Positions 1-9,456 of a stretch of DNA of 36,625 nt are shown here, one piece after another. The first letter of the stretch is position 1; each line of letters opens with the position of its first letter. The translations under genes were made by a program, and so were the position numbers. The notes beneath the pieces are model-generated. The model worked only from the letters and a program-made list of their open reading frames with translations, was not told where the DNA came from and did no database searches. Source of the stretch: Actinomycetota bacterium (GTDB lineage Bacteria > Actinomycetota > Actinomycetes > Nanopelagicales > Nanopelagicaceae); the NCBI GenBank assembly GCA_026392945.1, contig JAPLBB010000049.1, positions 1-36,625 on the forward strand. The letters are read 5' to 3'.

Positions 1-203
1 ATATTCATTACATCTGCGTAACCATTAGTTGTTACTTCACCAGCAACGTGAACCTGACCGGTAGTAATTAAAGTTTCAACTGCGACTCGGCTCTTTGTAT
101 CTTGCGACAGCAATGAATCTAAAATTGCATCTGATATCTGATCTGCGATCTTATCTGGATGACCTTCAGTCACTGACTCAGAGGTAAAAAGCCGATTTTT
201 CAT
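1..203 (-). CDS. metK: S-adenosylmethionine synthetase, N-terminal part (cut by window edge)
   Basis: MetK makes S-adenosylmethionine from methionine and ATP in the cytoplasm. Only the first 67 or so codons are present; the gene runs off the left edge. The N-terminus contains the family signature [20 protein letters not shown] (residues about 5-24), including the conserved His and Asp near the ATP and metal site, followed by the expected region around [11 protein letters not shown]. The ATG at 203 lies 4 nt after the coaBC stop and has AAGG close upstream, so it is probably cotranslated with coaBC. It is the last visible gene of the pyr-gmk-rpoZ-coaBC-metK run, as in other actinobacteria. No SAM riboswitch can lie upstream, because coaBC abuts it. 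Confidence 0.96.
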   Translation of the reverse strand, partial: MKNRLFTSESVTEGHPDKIADQISDAILDSLLSQDTKSRVAVETLITTGQVHVAGEVTTNGYADVMN

Positions 204-207
204 GACC

Positions 208-1407
208 TTAACCTAACTTACTTACTAATTGATCCAGCAATATATCTGAAAGTGTGTCCTTGGATATTTCTGGTACTTTGATCACATTCTTCTGGTTATC
301 AATGATTAAACCCTCAGTTTTGTCGCTTCCAAAGATTGCACCGCCAGAAACATTATTCACATAAATAATATCTAGTGATTTGCTGGATAATTTATCAAAT
401 CCACTCTTTTCAAGTGCTGATTCATTGCTACTAGTTTCGGCAGCAAAACCAACAATAACTTGGCCAGCTTTTTTACTTTGAGATAGCGATTTCAAAATAT
501 CAGGATTTTTGTCTAGCTCAACCGTACCAAGTGATTCTTTCTTAATCTTTATATCTGAATAATTCAAAACTTTGGCATCTGCTACAGCCGCACTCATAAT
601 TAATGCGTCGCAATGCGGAAATTCAACTGCCAAAACCGCTGCCATCTGCTCAGCTGTTTCAACTGCAGTAGTGGTAATTCCTTCGATAATTGGTAGATCA
701 GTATTTGCAGTTACTAAATGAACTTGGGCTCCCCGGCTTGCTGCCGCCATTGCCAAAGCAAAACCCTGCTTACCAGATGATCTATTTCCAATAAATCTAA
801 TTGGATCTATCGGCTCTCTGGTTCCGCCAGCAGTAATCAGTATTCGTTTACCAGTTAAGTCAGCGCTTTGTTGAATACTTTTATTGACCGCTTCAATGAT
901 TTTAACGGTATCTGGATATCTTCCAACTCCAAAATCTGACCCGGTCATACGACCCTCAGCCGGCTCAACCACAAAGAAACCACGCTCTTTCAAAACCTTA
1001 ACATTTTCAACTGTTGCAGCATTACTCCACATCTCTGGGTGCATAGCCGGCACTAATATCTTTGGTGAAGTAGATGCTAAAACAATATTTGTTAACAGAT
1101 CGTCAGCTCTACCAGCTGCCAATTTTGCCAACAGATCAGCAGTAGCGGGAGCTATAACAATTAAGTCGCTCTCTTTGGCAAGTGAAATATGTGGAACATT
1201 TGTAACATCTGACCAAAGATCTGTAACTACATTGCGGCCAGATAAAGCTTCCCAAGTTGCTTTACCTACAAAGTTTAGGCTTGCAGCAGTTGGAACAACA
1301 TCAACAATAAAACCTTCATCCTGCAGTCGACGCAGAAGATCGCATGATTTATAAGCCGAAATACCTCCGGCTACACCAAGTAGGAGCTTGCGACCACGGG
1401 GAAACAT
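208..1407 (-). CDS. coaBC: Bifunctional phosphopantothenoylcysteine decarboxylase / phosphopantothenate-cysteine ligase
   Basis: This cytoplasmic fusion enzyme performs two consecutive steps of coenzyme A synthesis: CTP-dependent joining of cysteine to 4'-phosphopantothenate, then FMN-dependent decarboxylation. The CoaC flavoprotein domain is N-terminal, with [11 protein letters not shown] near residue 11 and the substrate-clamp motif PAMHPEMW near residue 120, the actinobacterial variant of PAMNxxMW. The CoaB domain follows, with [12 protein letters not shown] near residue 205, AAVADAKV, the KIKK lysine motif and VGFAAET. The length (399 aa) is normal. It starts at ATG 1407, 10 nt after the rpoZ stop, and has only a weak ribosome binding site, so translation probably depends on coupling. 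All motifs look intact. Confidence 0.97.
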   Translation of the reverse strand: MFPRGRKLLLGVAGGISAYKSCDLLRRLQDEGFIVDVVPTAASLNFVGKATWEALSGRNVVTDLWSDVTNVPHISLAKESDLIVIAPATADLLAKLAAGRADDLLTNIVLASTSPKILVPAMHPEMWSNAATVENVKVLKERGFFVVEPAEGRMTGSDFGVGRYPDTVKIIEAVNKSIQQSADLTGKRILITAGGTREPIDPIRFIGNRSSGKQGFALAMAAASRGAQVHLVTANTDLPIIEGITTTAVETAEQMAAVLAVEFPHCDALIMSAAVADAKVLNYSDIKIKKESLGTVELDKNPDILKSLSQSKKAGQVIVGFAAETSSNESALEKSGFDKLSSKSLDIIYVNNVSGGAIFGSDKTEGLIIDNQKNVIKVPEISKDTLSDILLDQLVSKLG

Positions 1408-1417
1408 GGGCAGTTAA

Positions 1418-1696
1418 TTAGCTGGCTGAATCAGCTGGCTTTGGTTCCAAGTTTTCAATTGTTAATAAGCCTTCATTAATTTCACGAAGTGCAATTGATA
1501 ATGGCTTCTCGTGAACATAGGTCTCAACAAGTGGACCAACATATTCAAGTAAACCCTCGCCAAGTTGTGAGTAGTAGGCATTAATTTGACGAGCACGCTT
1601 TGCTGCGTAAAGTACCAAGCTGTATTTTGATCCAGCTTTTTCAAGCAATGCATCAATAGGTGGGTTAGTAATACCGTCTAGTGCTTGATTGGTCAT
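1418..1696 (-). CDS. rpoZ: DNA-directed RNA polymerase omega subunit
   Basis: Omega is the small subunit that helps assemble and stabilise core RNA polymerase by holding beta-prime. The 92-aa product has the family pattern: [20 protein letters not shown] at the N-terminus, the conserved AAKRARQIN helix near residue 32, and the C-terminal [14 protein letters not shown] segment typical of actinobacterial omega. The ATG at 1696 has a good Shine-Dalgarno (AAAGGGG, about 7 nt upstream). It lies 27 nt after the mihF-gmk stop and 10 nt before coaBC, which is the usual actinobacterial gmk-rpoZ-coaBC order. No separate promoter or terminator is evident in the short gaps. Confidence 0.96.
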   Translation of the reverse strand: MTNQALDGITNPPIDALLEKAGSKYSLVLYAAKRARQINAYYSQLGEGLLEYVGPLVETYVHEKPLSIALREINEGLLTIENLEPKPADSAS

Positions 1697-1723
1697 AGGA
1701 ATGCCCCTTTAAATTGTGATGAT

Positions 1724-2590
1724 TTAGCGAAGGGCTAAAGATACCAGTTCAGCCACTGATTGCTCTACTTGATGGTTAATCACTACATGATCAAACTCTG
1801 AGGCCGCTTGCAGCTCTTCTTTCGCCCGATCTAGGCGGGCTTGGGTGGAATGCTCAGATTCAGTGCCTCTATTTACCAACCTTGAAGTCAATTCCTCCCA
1901 GGAAGGCGGTTCGATAAAGACCAAAATTGCACTCTTTTTGTTTGTTCTAACCTGACGTGCACCATTTAATTCAATCTCTAGAATTACATTCTTGCCATCT
2001 AATAATGCATCTTCAACTGCTTGTTGTGGTGTTCCATACTTTGCTCCAGCAAAACTAGCCCATTCTAAAAATTCATTCTTTTTTATCATTTCTTCAAATT
2101 TTTCATCGCTAACAAAGTGATAGTCAATTCCATCAACCTCACCAGTGCGCATTTTTCTTGTTGTAGCAGAAATTGAAATCCAAAACCGATCATCGCTTCT
2201 TAATTTATTGGTAATTGTACTTTTACCTACACCGCTAGGTCCGGAGACAACAAGTAGCTTTCCACTTATGCGAGAGTTTTTCATCAGTAGAAACTCCTGC
2301 CTTAGTAGGTCTAGTTGTCGATGCCCAACACCACCAATTCTACGCGATGGTGAGATGCCGGTTCTTTCCATAATCACATCAGCTCTGGATTGGCCGATAC
2401 CCGGCACTGATTGCAGTAAATCAATTAATTTCATGCGGGCTATAGCTTTGCGCTCATCTTTAAAAAGGTCAAAGAAATAAATCTCACCTAGTGCAACCTG
2501 TTCCTTGACTCTTGCTCGTTCCTGCCTGGCGATTACGGCTTTTAGCCCAGCTTTTCTCCGAGAACGACGACTTAATCTAGGAGGCAACAT
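1724..2590 (-). CDS. gmk: In-frame fusion of actinobacterial integration host factor (mIHF) and guanylate kinase
   Basis: One open frame of 288 codons covers two proteins that are normally separate. Residues 1-102 match mIHF, the actinobacterial nucleoid protein: a basic N-terminal helix (RLSRRSRRKAGLKAVIARQE), then a helix-two-turn-helix DNA-binding part with LLQSVPGIGQSRADVIME and RRIGGVGHRQLDLL. Residues 103-288 are a full-length guanylate kinase (GMP to GDP): P-loop GPSGVGKST at 117-125, then SATTRKMRTGEVDGIDYHF, the GMP-binding region, and the lid arginines. I chose the ATG at 2590, 1 nt after the pyrF stop (TGATATG). It gives an mIHF-like N-terminus; a TTG 10 codons upstream would overlap pyrF and has no ribosome binding site. 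The old gmk start at Met103 keeps its own AGGAG, so free Gmk may also be made. Each part has normal family length. A sequencing error that removed a stop codon is the main alternative. Confidence 0.9.
   Translation of the reverse strand: MLPPRLSRRSRRKAGLKAVIARQERARVKEQVALGEIYFFDLFKDERKAIARMKLIDLLQSVPGIGQSRADVIMERTGISPSRRIGGVGHRQLDLLRQEFLLMKNSRISGKLLVVSGPSGVGKSTITNKLRSDDRFWISISATTRKMRTGEVDGIDYHFVSDEKFEEMIKKNEFLEWASFAGAKYGTPQQAVEDALLDGKNVILEIELNGARQVRTNKKSAILVFIEPPSWEELTSRLVNRGTESEHSTQARLDRAKEELQAASEFDHVVINHQVEQSVAELVSLALR
2282..2298 (-). promoter_or_regulatory. Internal ribosome binding site and ATG for guanylate kinase inside the mihF-gmk frame
   Basis: On the minus strand AGGAG (2298-2294) precedes an in-frame ATG (2284-2282) by 9 nt. 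The ATG is Met103 of the fused frame and lies 14 residues before the guanylate kinase P-loop, where a free-standing Gmk would start. The SD bases also encode the last mIHF residues (Arg-Gln-Glu). Initiation here would give a 186-aa Gmk of ordinary length. That the site is used is inference; its presence and spacing are seen directly. Confidence 0.55.
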
Positions 2591-2591
2591 A

Positions 2592-3284
2592 TCAGCCAAG
2601 AGTACTGGCGATTTGTTCAATTTTTTTTCGCATTTTTAAATCAGAGCCATCCCATAGCGAGGTAATTGGTCTGCCAATCACAACCAAATCTGCTCCGGCA
2701 GATATTGCTTGGCTAGGTGACATTATTCGTGCCTGATCACCAGCGGCATCGCCTTCAACTCTTACTCCGGGCGTTATTAAGGTAGCGGTAGTAGATAAAG
2801 AACGTAGTGCGCTTACTTCAAACGGAGAGCAAACTAAAGATGATGCCCCAGATGAAAGTGCCATCTGTGCCCAACTTTTTGTTGTTTCTTCAATACTATT
2901 TTTTTGGCCCATGGCAGCAAAATCAAGTTCGGAGAAAGATGTTAAAACTGTAACTGCAGTTATTGAACCATTCGGAAGTGCGTCTACCGCTGCCTTAATC
3001 ATTTTATTGCCACCAGCAGCGTGGACAGTCAAAAATTTTGGTGATAAAGATGCGACAGATTCGACTGCTCCCTTTACGGTATTTGGAATGTCATATAACT
3101 TGAGATCAAGAAATAATTCAAAATCACTCTCATCTCTTAGCCTTTCAATCCCTTTTGCACCATGGCGTAAGTAGAATTCCAATCCGATTTTAAAATGACT
3201 TATTGATTCCTTAGCAGCCTTAATCCAGCTAGCCGCTTGAGCAACTTCCTTTGTATCGAGTGCAAGAATTATTGGAAGCTTCAT
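2592..3284 (-). CDS. pyrF: Orotidine 5'-phosphate decarboxylase, short (type I) form
   Basis: PyrF decarboxylates OMP to UMP, the last step of de novo pyrimidine synthesis. The 230-aa protein has the catalytic Lys-Asp array in FLDLKLYDIPNTVKG (about residues 57-71), the N-terminal LALDT strand, VHAAGG, and the C-terminal phosphate-binding TPGVR, DQAR and VVIGRPIT motifs. Length and motif spacing match the E. coli/Bacillus type. The mycobacterial enzyme is longer (about 274 aa) and of the other subtype. The ATG overlaps the pyrD stop by one base (TAATG), so translation is probably coupled; the mihF-gmk start follows 1 nt after its stop. Confidence 0.95.
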   Translation of the reverse strand: MKLPIILALDTKEVAQAASWIKAAKESISHFKIGLEFYLRHGAKGIERLRDESDFELFLDLKLYDIPNTVKGAVESVASLSPKFLTVHAAGGNKMIKAAVDALPNGSITAVTVLTSFSELDFAAMGQKNSIEETTKSWAQMALSSGASSLVCSPFEVSALRSLSTTATLITPGVRVEGDAAGDQARIMSPSQAISAGADLVVIGRPITSLWDGSDLKMRKKIEQIASTLG

Positions 3285-4216
3285 TAAATCCCTCGATGAG
3301 CAAAACCGATTGCATCTCGAAAATCATTCAACCCATTTTTAGTCAGAAGTTGCGATAGCTCTTCTTTTATTTGCATTGCTGCATTTGGGTTACCGAAGGT
3401 AGCAGTTCCAACAGATACAGCACTTGCTCCTGCAAGAATTAATTCAAAGGCATCTTGTCCACTTGCAACACCACCCATGCCAACAATAGGTGTGTTCGGA
3501 AATGCTTGATGAACTTGATAAATCGCTCTAACTGCAACTGGCCTGATTGCCGGTCCGGATAATCCCCCAGTTTTACCAGCTAGTTTTGGCCTCATTGAGT
3601 TTGTGTCGATTACCATTCCCAAAAGAGTATTAATTAATGCCAAACCATCAACACCAGCATTTATAACCGCACCGGCAATCTCAACTATGTCAGTCACGTC
3701 CGGCGACAACTTCGCAATTATTGGGAGCTCTCCACCAATATTTCGTCTTACCGATTCAATAACTGCAACAGCAGTATCTGGATGACAAGCAAAAACTTGA
3801 CCACGATTTTCCACATTTGGGCAAGAAATATTTACTTCAACGGCACTAATACCAGAAAGTGCTCGCAACCTTCGGGCTAGTACGCCATACTCATCAACCG
3901 TTTCGCCAGCAATCGAAATAATAATTTTTGCTTGTTGTTCAATCAACCAAGGAATATCTTTCTCTAAAAATGTATCAATTCCTGGTCCTTGCAAGCCAAT
4001 TGAATTAAGCATGCCACTTGGCGTCTCCGCCATTCTAGGTGTTGCTCTGCCAGTACGAGGCTTAGTCATAATTGATTTAGTTACCACCGCGCCAAGCGAA
4101 CTTAGTGGGAAAAACTGTGAAAGTTCTTGTCCCGAGCTTGCGCAGCCACTTGCGGTAAAAATTGGGTTGGAGAATCTTTTACTGCCAATTTTTGTGGAGA
4201 AATCTAATGCGCTCAT
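3284..4216 (-). CDS. pyrD: Dihydroorotate dehydrogenase, class 1B catalytic subunit
   Basis: This FMN enzyme oxidises dihydroorotate to orotate. The 310-aa TIM-barrel protein carries EVNISCPNVENRG near residues 125-137. The Cys at the catalytic-base position marks class 1; the quinone-linked class 2 has Ser there. GTATFGNPN near the C-terminus is the FMN phosphate site. The pyrK gene lies immediately upstream (2-nt gap), so this is the class 1B heterotetramer that passes electrons through PyrK to NAD+. It has no N-terminal membrane extension, so it is cytosolic. The start is ATG 4216, and it overlaps pyrF by one base. Mycobacteria use an unlinked class 2 enzyme. Confidence 0.94.
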   Translation of the reverse strand: MSALDFSTKIGSKRFSNPIFTASGCASSGQELSQFFPLSSLGAVVTKSIMTKPRTGRATPRMAETPSGMLNSIGLQGPGIDTFLEKDIPWLIEQQAKIIISIAGETVDEYGVLARRLRALSGISAVEVNISCPNVENRGQVFACHPDTAVAVIESVRRNIGGELPIIAKLSPDVTDIVEIAGAVINAGVDGLALINTLLGMVIDTNSMRPKLAGKTGGLSGPAIRPVAVRAIYQVHQAFPNTPIVGMGGVASGQDAFELILAGASAVSVGTATFGNPNAAMQIKEELSQLLTKNGLNDFRDAIGFAHRGI

Positions 4217-4218
4217 AC

Positions 4219-5064
4219 CTATAACGCATCCAAAACAGTTTTACGATCCCAAATAATTTCTGAGCCATCCATTACGGGTCCATCAATACAGGTACGGACC
4301 ATCTTTATGCCATCCTCATGCTTGATTGGCACAACACAAGTCATGCAAACCCCAATTCCACAAGCCATTGCCTCTTCAACTGCGCATTGATGAGCAAGAT
4401 CAAATTCATCAGCAATCTTTGCAATTGCCGAAAGCATGCCCATGGGACCGCAGGAGTAAATTACCTCAGTTCCAAACTCACGAATTAACCTTGGAATAGC
4501 TTCGCTAATCTGTCCATGAATGCCAGCAGTACCATCATCAGTTGTCAAAGTTAATGAGGAAACACTTCGCTTGCCTTCAAGGGGTGCGTAAATCTTATTA
4601 GCTGTACTAGCACCAAGCACCATGTCGACTCGACATCCACGATTTTTAAGCAGTTCAGCAAGAGCGAAAAGTGGCGCAGATCCATAACCGCCGCCGATCA
4701 ACATTGTGTTTGCATTTGTCGTAGGAATTCCGAATGCAGTTCCTAGTGGACCAATTAAATCTACAAACTCTCCAATATTTCTGGCACACAACCATTTACT
4801 ACCTTCGCCATGTGGTGCAACTACTAACTCAATGCTGCCTCCCATTGGACCTTTATCAATTGCACGATAAATCGCAAAAGCTCTTCGTAAAATTAAAGCT
4901 GACTGGCTTCCACCAACTGAAATCGCAACAAAATTACCAGGTCGTGAATGGGCTGCCATATCTGCAACTGCGAAAACCATATGGTGATAGGGGCCTACTT
5001 TTTTATTACTAATCACCTCTGCATTAATTTGAGTTGCGTTCTTATTAATCTTCAGTGGAATCAT
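4219..5064 (-). CDS. pyrK: Dihydroorotate dehydrogenase electron-transfer subunit (FAD, 2Fe-2S)
   Basis: PyrK takes electrons from class 1B PyrD and reduces NAD+. The protein has a ferredoxin-reductase-like FAD domain (RPGNFVAISVG and RRAFAIYR in the first third), an NAD domain with IGGGYGSAPLFALAE, and a C-terminal cysteine cluster EAMACGIGVCMTC followed by RTCIDGPV, giving four ligands for a [2Fe-2S] centre. I start it at the ATG at 5064, which overlaps the carB stop as TAATG and gives 281 aa. A GTG four codons upstream is possible but would sit further inside carB. It is followed after 2 nt by pyrD, its partner. Confidence 0.93.
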   Translation of the reverse strand: MIPLKINKNATQINAEVISNKKVGPYHHMVFAVADMAAHSRPGNFVAISVGGSQSALILRRAFAIYRAIDKGPMGGSIELVVAPHGEGSKWLCARNIGEFVDLIGPLGTAFGIPTTNANTMLIGGGYGSAPLFALAELLKNRGCRVDMVLGASTANKIYAPLEGKRSVSSLTLTTDDGTAGIHGQISEAIPRLIREFGTEVIYSCGPMGMLSAIAKIADEFDLAHQCAVEEAMACGIGVCMTCVVPIKHEDGIKMVRTCIDGPVMDGSEIIWDRKTVLDAL

Positions 5065-8000
5065 TATTTCATCCACTCTTGCAGTGATTTGATGCCGAAA
5101 TCATCTTTTTGCAAAGCAGATATTCCAGCAACAGCTGCTTTAAAGCCTGGGATAGTAGTGATGCATGAGACAGACCTAGATACTGCGGCTGTTCTGATCA
5201 GAAAACCATCATGTCTTGAGCCTCGACCTAATGGTGTATTTATTACTAATTGGACTAACCCCTTGGTAATAACATCATTTGCCGACAGTTGGTTTGAATC
5301 ATTATCTGAATTTTTTCTCACTAGTTCTGATGGTACGCCTTTCTCAGAAAGAAATGCATTTGTTCCGGAGGTGCTATAAATCTTAAAACCTAAATTGTGC
5401 AAATCTCGTGCTGCACGCCAGCCAGGTTCTTTATCCCGCTCTGACAGCGAGATAAATACTGCACCAGACTTTGGTAGCGGACCGAATGCTGCAGTTTGAC
5501 TCTTGGCAAAAGCCAATCCAAAGTTGCTTGCAATACCCATTACTTCACCAGTTGATTTCATCTCAGGTCCAAGCACTGTGTCTATGCCAGTTCCATCAAC
5601 TCTTCTAAACCGATTAAATGGCAATACTGCTTCTTTAACTGAGACTCCATTTGCATGACCGTCACCTGACTTAGGCAAAATATTGCTGGTTCTTAAATCT
5701 GCAATCGGAACACCGGTTGATATCAATGCAGCTGCTTTTGCCAACTGAACCCCAGTTGCCTTTGCTACAAATGGAACTGTTCTCGACGCACGAGGGTTGG
5801 CCTCTAGAACATAAAGCTTTTGTGGACTTCCGCTGATTGCAAATTGAATATTGATCAGGCCTCGCACACCAACATCTTTGGCAATCTTCTCAGTAGCTTC
5901 TCTGATTTCATTTAATAACTCTTTGTTAAGAGAGATGCTTGGCAGAACACAAGCTGAATCGCCAGAATGAACTCCTGCCTCTTCAATATGTTCCATAACT
6001 CCAGCCAAATAAAGTTCTGTACCGTCATACAAAGCATCCACATCAATCTCAATTGCATCATCTAAAAACTTGTCAATTAATACTGGGTGATTTGGCGTGA
6101 CTGCAGTTGCGGCCTCAATAAATCCTCTTAGCGACTCTTCATCATAAACAATCTCCATGCCTCTGCCTCCTAATACATATGAGGGTCTTACTAACACTGG
6201 ATATCCAATACCGTTGGCGATCTGAGCCGCTTCCTCATATGAGTTCGCCATTCCATATTTAGGCGCCAGGAGATTGTTCTTCTTCAATATTTCACCAAAT
6301 GCTCCACGTTCCTCAGCTAAATCAATTGCGTCAGGCGATGTTCCAAGAATTTTTACTCCGGCCTCCATTAATCCTCTCGCCAAGCCCAGTGGAGTTTGTC
6401 CTCCTAATTGAGCGATGACGCCCTTAACCGGCCCAGCTGCTGATTCGGCAGCAATAATCTCCAATACATCTTCAAGCGTTAGTGGCTCGAAATAAAGTCG
6501 ATCCGAAGTGTCATAATCTGTCGAAACTGTTTCAGGATTACAATTGACCATAATTGTTTCATATCCAGCTTTGCGTAGTGCAAATGATGCGTGCACACAT
6601 GAGTAATCGAATTCAATTCCTTGCCCAATTCGGTTAGGCCCACTTCCCAAAATAATCACTGCTTCTTTAGTGCGGGGAAGAACTTCGCTCTCCTCATCGT
6701 AGGCCGAGTAATAATAAGGAGTAAGTGCCGCAAATTCACCCGCACAGGTATCGACAGTTTTATAAACCGGATGCAGACTAAAGCCAATTCTAGATTGTTT
6801 TATTTGAGCCTCTGGCACTTTTCTTAAATTAGCTATCTGCAAATCTGAAAAACCCATCATTTTTGAGGATTTAAGCAGATCTTTGGTTAGCTCACCGGAG
6901 TTAGCAATTTGATTTGCCTGAAGGTTAATCAAATTGATTTGCTCTAAAAACCATGGGTCAATTTTGGTTGCCTCAAATACCTCTTTGACGGTTGCTCCTA
7001 AATGCATTGCTAATTGAACCTGTTGCAATCTAAATTCGGCTGGAGTAACCATCTTTTTCATTAAATCAGAAAGATTCCCATCCTTCCAACTAAAACTTGC
7101 ACCGTTTTTTTCCAAAGAGCGAAGGGCCTTTTGTAAAGCTTCTGGAAAACTACGACCAATTGCCATCGCTTCCCCAACACTCTTCATCGTGGTGGTGAGC
7201 CTTGGGTCTGCCTCAGCAAATTTTTCGAAAGCAAATCTTGGAACCTTAACAACAACATAATCTAATGAAGGCTCAAATGAGGCTGGGGTTGATTTTGTAA
7301 TGTCGTTTTCAATCTCATCTAATGTGTAACCGATTGCCAATTTTGTAGCAATTTTTGCAATTGGAAATCCAGTAGCTTTTGAGGCGAGGGCTGATGATCT
7401 TGACACTCTTGGATTCATCTCGATAACAATTATTCGGCCATCGGTTGGATTAACCGCAAATTGGATGTTGCACCCACCGGTTGCTACTCCAACCTCTCGA
7501 ATAATTAAAATCGAAAGGTCTCGTAACTTTTGATACTCAACATCGGTAAGTGTCATGGCAGGTGCCACTGTTACTGAGTCTCCGGTGTGCACTCCCATTG
7601 GATCAATATTCTCAATGCTGCAAACGATTACAACATTGTCTTTGTGATCGCGCATAACCTCGAGCTCATACTCTTTCCAACCAATTATTGACTCTTCTAG
7701 GAGAACTTCAGTAGTTGGACTGTGCCTTAGCCCAGCACCAGCAATTTGATGAAGATCTGATTCGTTATATGCAATTCCAGATCCAAGTCCTCCCATGGTG
7801 AATGAGGGGCGAACAACTACTGGATATTTAAGTTCTGTAGCAGCAGCTAAGCAATCATCCATGGAATGACAAATTTTTGATTTAGCCGACTCTCCCCCAA
7901 TAGTTTCTACAATTTTTTTAAATACTTCTCTATCTTCACCGCGCTTAATAGCTTCAACATCAGCACCAATTAATTTGGTTCCATATTTTTCAAATGACCC

Positions 8001-8315
8001 ACGCTCAAATAAGGCCATTGCTGCGTTTAGAGCAGTTTGCCCACCAAGTGTGGCTAAAACTGCACTTGGATTTTCTTTTTCCAATATTTTTTCAATTACT
8101 TCAGGTGTGATTGGCTCTATATACGTAGCATCTGCAAACTCTGGATCAGTCATAATTGTTGCTGGGTTGGAATTGATTAAAATAACTCTAATTCCTTCAC
8201 TACGTAGCACCCGGCAAGCTTGTGTTCCAGAGTAATCAAACTCGCATGCTTGACCAATAACAATCGGGCCACTGCCAATTACTAGAACACTTGTTATGGA
8301 GTTATCTCTAGGCAT
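5064..8315 (-). CDS. carB: Carbamoyl-phosphate synthase large subunit
   Basis: CarB uses ammonia delivered by CarA, bicarbonate and two ATP to make carbamoyl phosphate for pyrimidines and arginine. The 1083-aa length is normal. Two homologous ATP-grasp halves are visible: the first begins with [20 protein letters not shown] near residue 10, the second with [20 protein letters not shown] near residue 555. Glycine-rich ATP loops ([12 protein letters not shown] and [10 protein letters not shown]) follow in each. The C-terminal 140 residues form an MGS-like allosteric domain ([19 protein letters not shown]). The start ATG overlaps the end of carA by 8 nt, and the stop overlaps pyrK, consistent with tight translational coupling. 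No damage is seen. Confidence 0.98.
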   Translation of the reverse strand: MPRDNSITSVLVIGSGPIVIGQACEFDYSGTQACRVLRSEGIRVILINSNPATIMTDPEFADATYIEPITPEVIEKILEKENPSAVLATLGGQTALNAAMALFERGSFEKYGTKLIGADVEAIKRGEDREVFKKIVETIGGESAKSKICHSMDDCLAAATELKYPVVVRPSFTMGGLGSGIAYNESDLHQIAGAGLRHSPTTEVLLEESIIGWKEYELEVMRDHKDNVVIVCSIENIDPMGVHTGDSVTVAPAMTLTDVEYQKLRDLSILIIREVGVATGGCNIQFAVNPTDGRIIVIEMNPRVSRSSALASKATGFPIAKIATKLAIGYTLDEIENDITKSTPASFEPSLDYVVVKVPRFAFEKFAEADPRLTTTMKSVGEAMAIGRSFPEALQKALRSLEKNGASFSWKDGNLSDLMKKMVTPAEFRLQQVQLAMHLGATVKEVFEATKIDPWFLEQINLINLQANQIANSGELTKDLLKSSKMMGFSDLQIANLRKVPEAQIKQSRIGFSLHPVYKTVDTCAGEFAALTPYYYSAYDEESEVLPRTKEAVIILGSGPNRIGQGIEFDYSCVHASFALRKAGYETIMVNCNPETVSTDYDTSDRLYFEPLTLEDVLEIIAAESAAGPVKGVIAQLGGQTPLGLARGLMEAGVKILGTSPDAIDLAEERGAFGEILKKNNLLAPKYGMANSYEEAAQIANGIGYPVLVRPSYVLGGRGMEIVYDEESLRGFIEAATAVTPNHPVLIDKFLDDAIEIDVDALYDGTELYLAGVMEHIEEAGVHSGDSACVLPSISLNKELLNEIREATEKIAKDVGVRGLINIQFAISGSPQKLYVLEANPRASRTVPFVAKATGVQLAKAAALISTGVPIADLRTSNILPKSGDGHANGVSVKEAVLPFNRFRRVDGTGIDTVLGPEMKSTGEVMGIASNFGLAFAKSQTAAFGPLPKSGAVFISLSERDKEPGWRAARDLHNLGFKIYSTSGTNAFLSEKGVPSELVRKNSDNDSNQLSANDVITKGLVQLVINTPLGRGSRHDGFLIRTAAVSRSVSCITTIPGFKAAVAGISALQKDDFGIKSLQEWMK

Positions 8316-9456
8316 TTTCTTCCTTTAAACCTAATTTTGGAGATTGCATTAACTGAACAAATCTTTCAAACAAATAAGCAGCATCGTGTGGGCCGGCAGC
8401 AGATTCTGGGTGATACTGCACTGAAAAAGCTGGAACTGAGATCATTTCTAATCCTTCAATTACTGAATCGTTCAGCGATATATGAGTTACCCGGCCGCTT
8501 CCGTAAACAGTGTGGAACTCATTTTCCTTTGGCGCAGCTACTGCGAAACCATGATTATGAGCTGTGATCTCAACTTTTCCAGTAGTTAAATCAATTACTG
8601 GTTGATTAATACCGCGATGACCAAAAGGAAGTTTGTAAGTTTCAAAACCTAATGCCCGTCCAAGTATTTGATGGCCAAAACAGATTCCAAAAAATGGAAT
8701 CTCCTCAACCAAAACTTTTCTAACCAGCTCAACAATATCCACCATTGCAGCAGGGTCTCCCGGCCCATTTGATAAAAAGACCCCATCTGGTGAGAGCGCC
8801 TTTATCTGTTCAAAGGTTGTTGTAAGAGGTAGGACATGTACTTCTATACCAAGATTTGCCATGGCCTTTGGTGTTGCGCCCTTAATTCCTAAATCAATTG
8901 AAGCTACCTTAAATCTCGTTGCTATCCCTTTTGGTGGATAAACAACATAAGGTTCTTTAGTAGATACATCCGCTGCTAAAAATGCCCCACTCATTGGCGA
9001 AGTTTTACGAACCCGAACAACCATCTCTTCTCGCGTTAATTTAGTATCACTGAAAATTCCAACTCTCATCGCTCCACGATCACGCAAATGCCTAGTAAGT
9101 GCTCTGGTGTCAACCCCCTGAATACCAACAACCTGCGAGTCAATTAATTCCTGTTCAAGACTTTTTTCACTTCGCCAATTACTAGAAATAGGCGATGGAT
9201 TTCTAACAACAAAGCCTGAAACCCAAATCTTCTTTGATTCTTCATCACTCTTATTCATACCGGTGTTACCTATATGCGGGGCTGTCATTACAACTATTTG
9301 CTTGTGGTAGGAAGGGTCAGTTAACGTTTCTTGATACCCAGTCATACCAGTTGAAAACACAGCTTCACCAAATGTTTCACCACTTGCTGCCCAGGAGTGA
9401 CCTTCAAAAATCCGGCCATCATCTAGCACTAGGTATGCAGTTGATCGATTATCCAT
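8308..9456 (-). CDS. carA: Carbamoyl-phosphate synthase small subunit (glutaminase)
   Basis: CarA hydrolyses glutamine and channels ammonia to CarB. The N-terminal CarA-specific domain has [32 protein letters not shown] and [16 protein letters not shown]. The C-terminal class I amidotransferase domain contains the nucleophile Cys in [12 protein letters not shown] and the His-Glu pair in VQYHPES. I chose the ATG at 9456 (382 aa) because it gives the usual short N-terminus before the LVLDDG strand and overlaps the pyrC stop by 8 nt. The frame stays open a further 19 codons upstream, but those residues do not resemble the family. It overlaps carB by 8 nt. Confidence 0.96.
   Translation of the reverse strand: MDNRSTAYLVLDDGRIFEGHSWAASGETFGEAVFSTGMTGYQETLTDPSYHKQIVVMTAPHIGNTGMNKSDEESKKIWVSGFVVRNPSPISSNWRSEKSLEQELIDSQVVGIQGVDTRALTRHLRDRGAMRVGIFSDTKLTREEMVVRVRKTSPMSGAFLAADVSTKEPYVVYPPKGIATRFKVASIDLGIKGATPKAMANLGIEVHVLPLTTTFEQIKALSPDGVFLSNGPGDPAAMVDIVELVRKVLVEEIPFFGICFGHQILGRALGFETYKLPFGHRGINQPVIDLTTGKVEITAHNHGFAVAAPKENEFHTVYGSGRVTHISLNDSVIEGLEMISVPAFSVQYHPESAAGPHDAAYLFERFVQLMQSPKLGLKEENA

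Noticed and set aside
884-1354. 156-codon open frame on the plus strand
   Set aside because: It lies wholly opposite coaBC, shows no recognisable protein pattern and has no ribosome binding site; it is a by-product of coaBC codon use.
2588-2620. TTG start 10 codons upstream for mihF-gmk
   Set aside because: It overlaps pyrF, lacks a ribosome binding site, and adds residues not found in mIHF; the ATG just after the pyrF stop fits better.
4948-5379. 143-codon plus-strand frame across the carB/pyrK junction
   Set aside because: Antisense to two well-supported genes, with no family resemblance and an odd amino acid composition.
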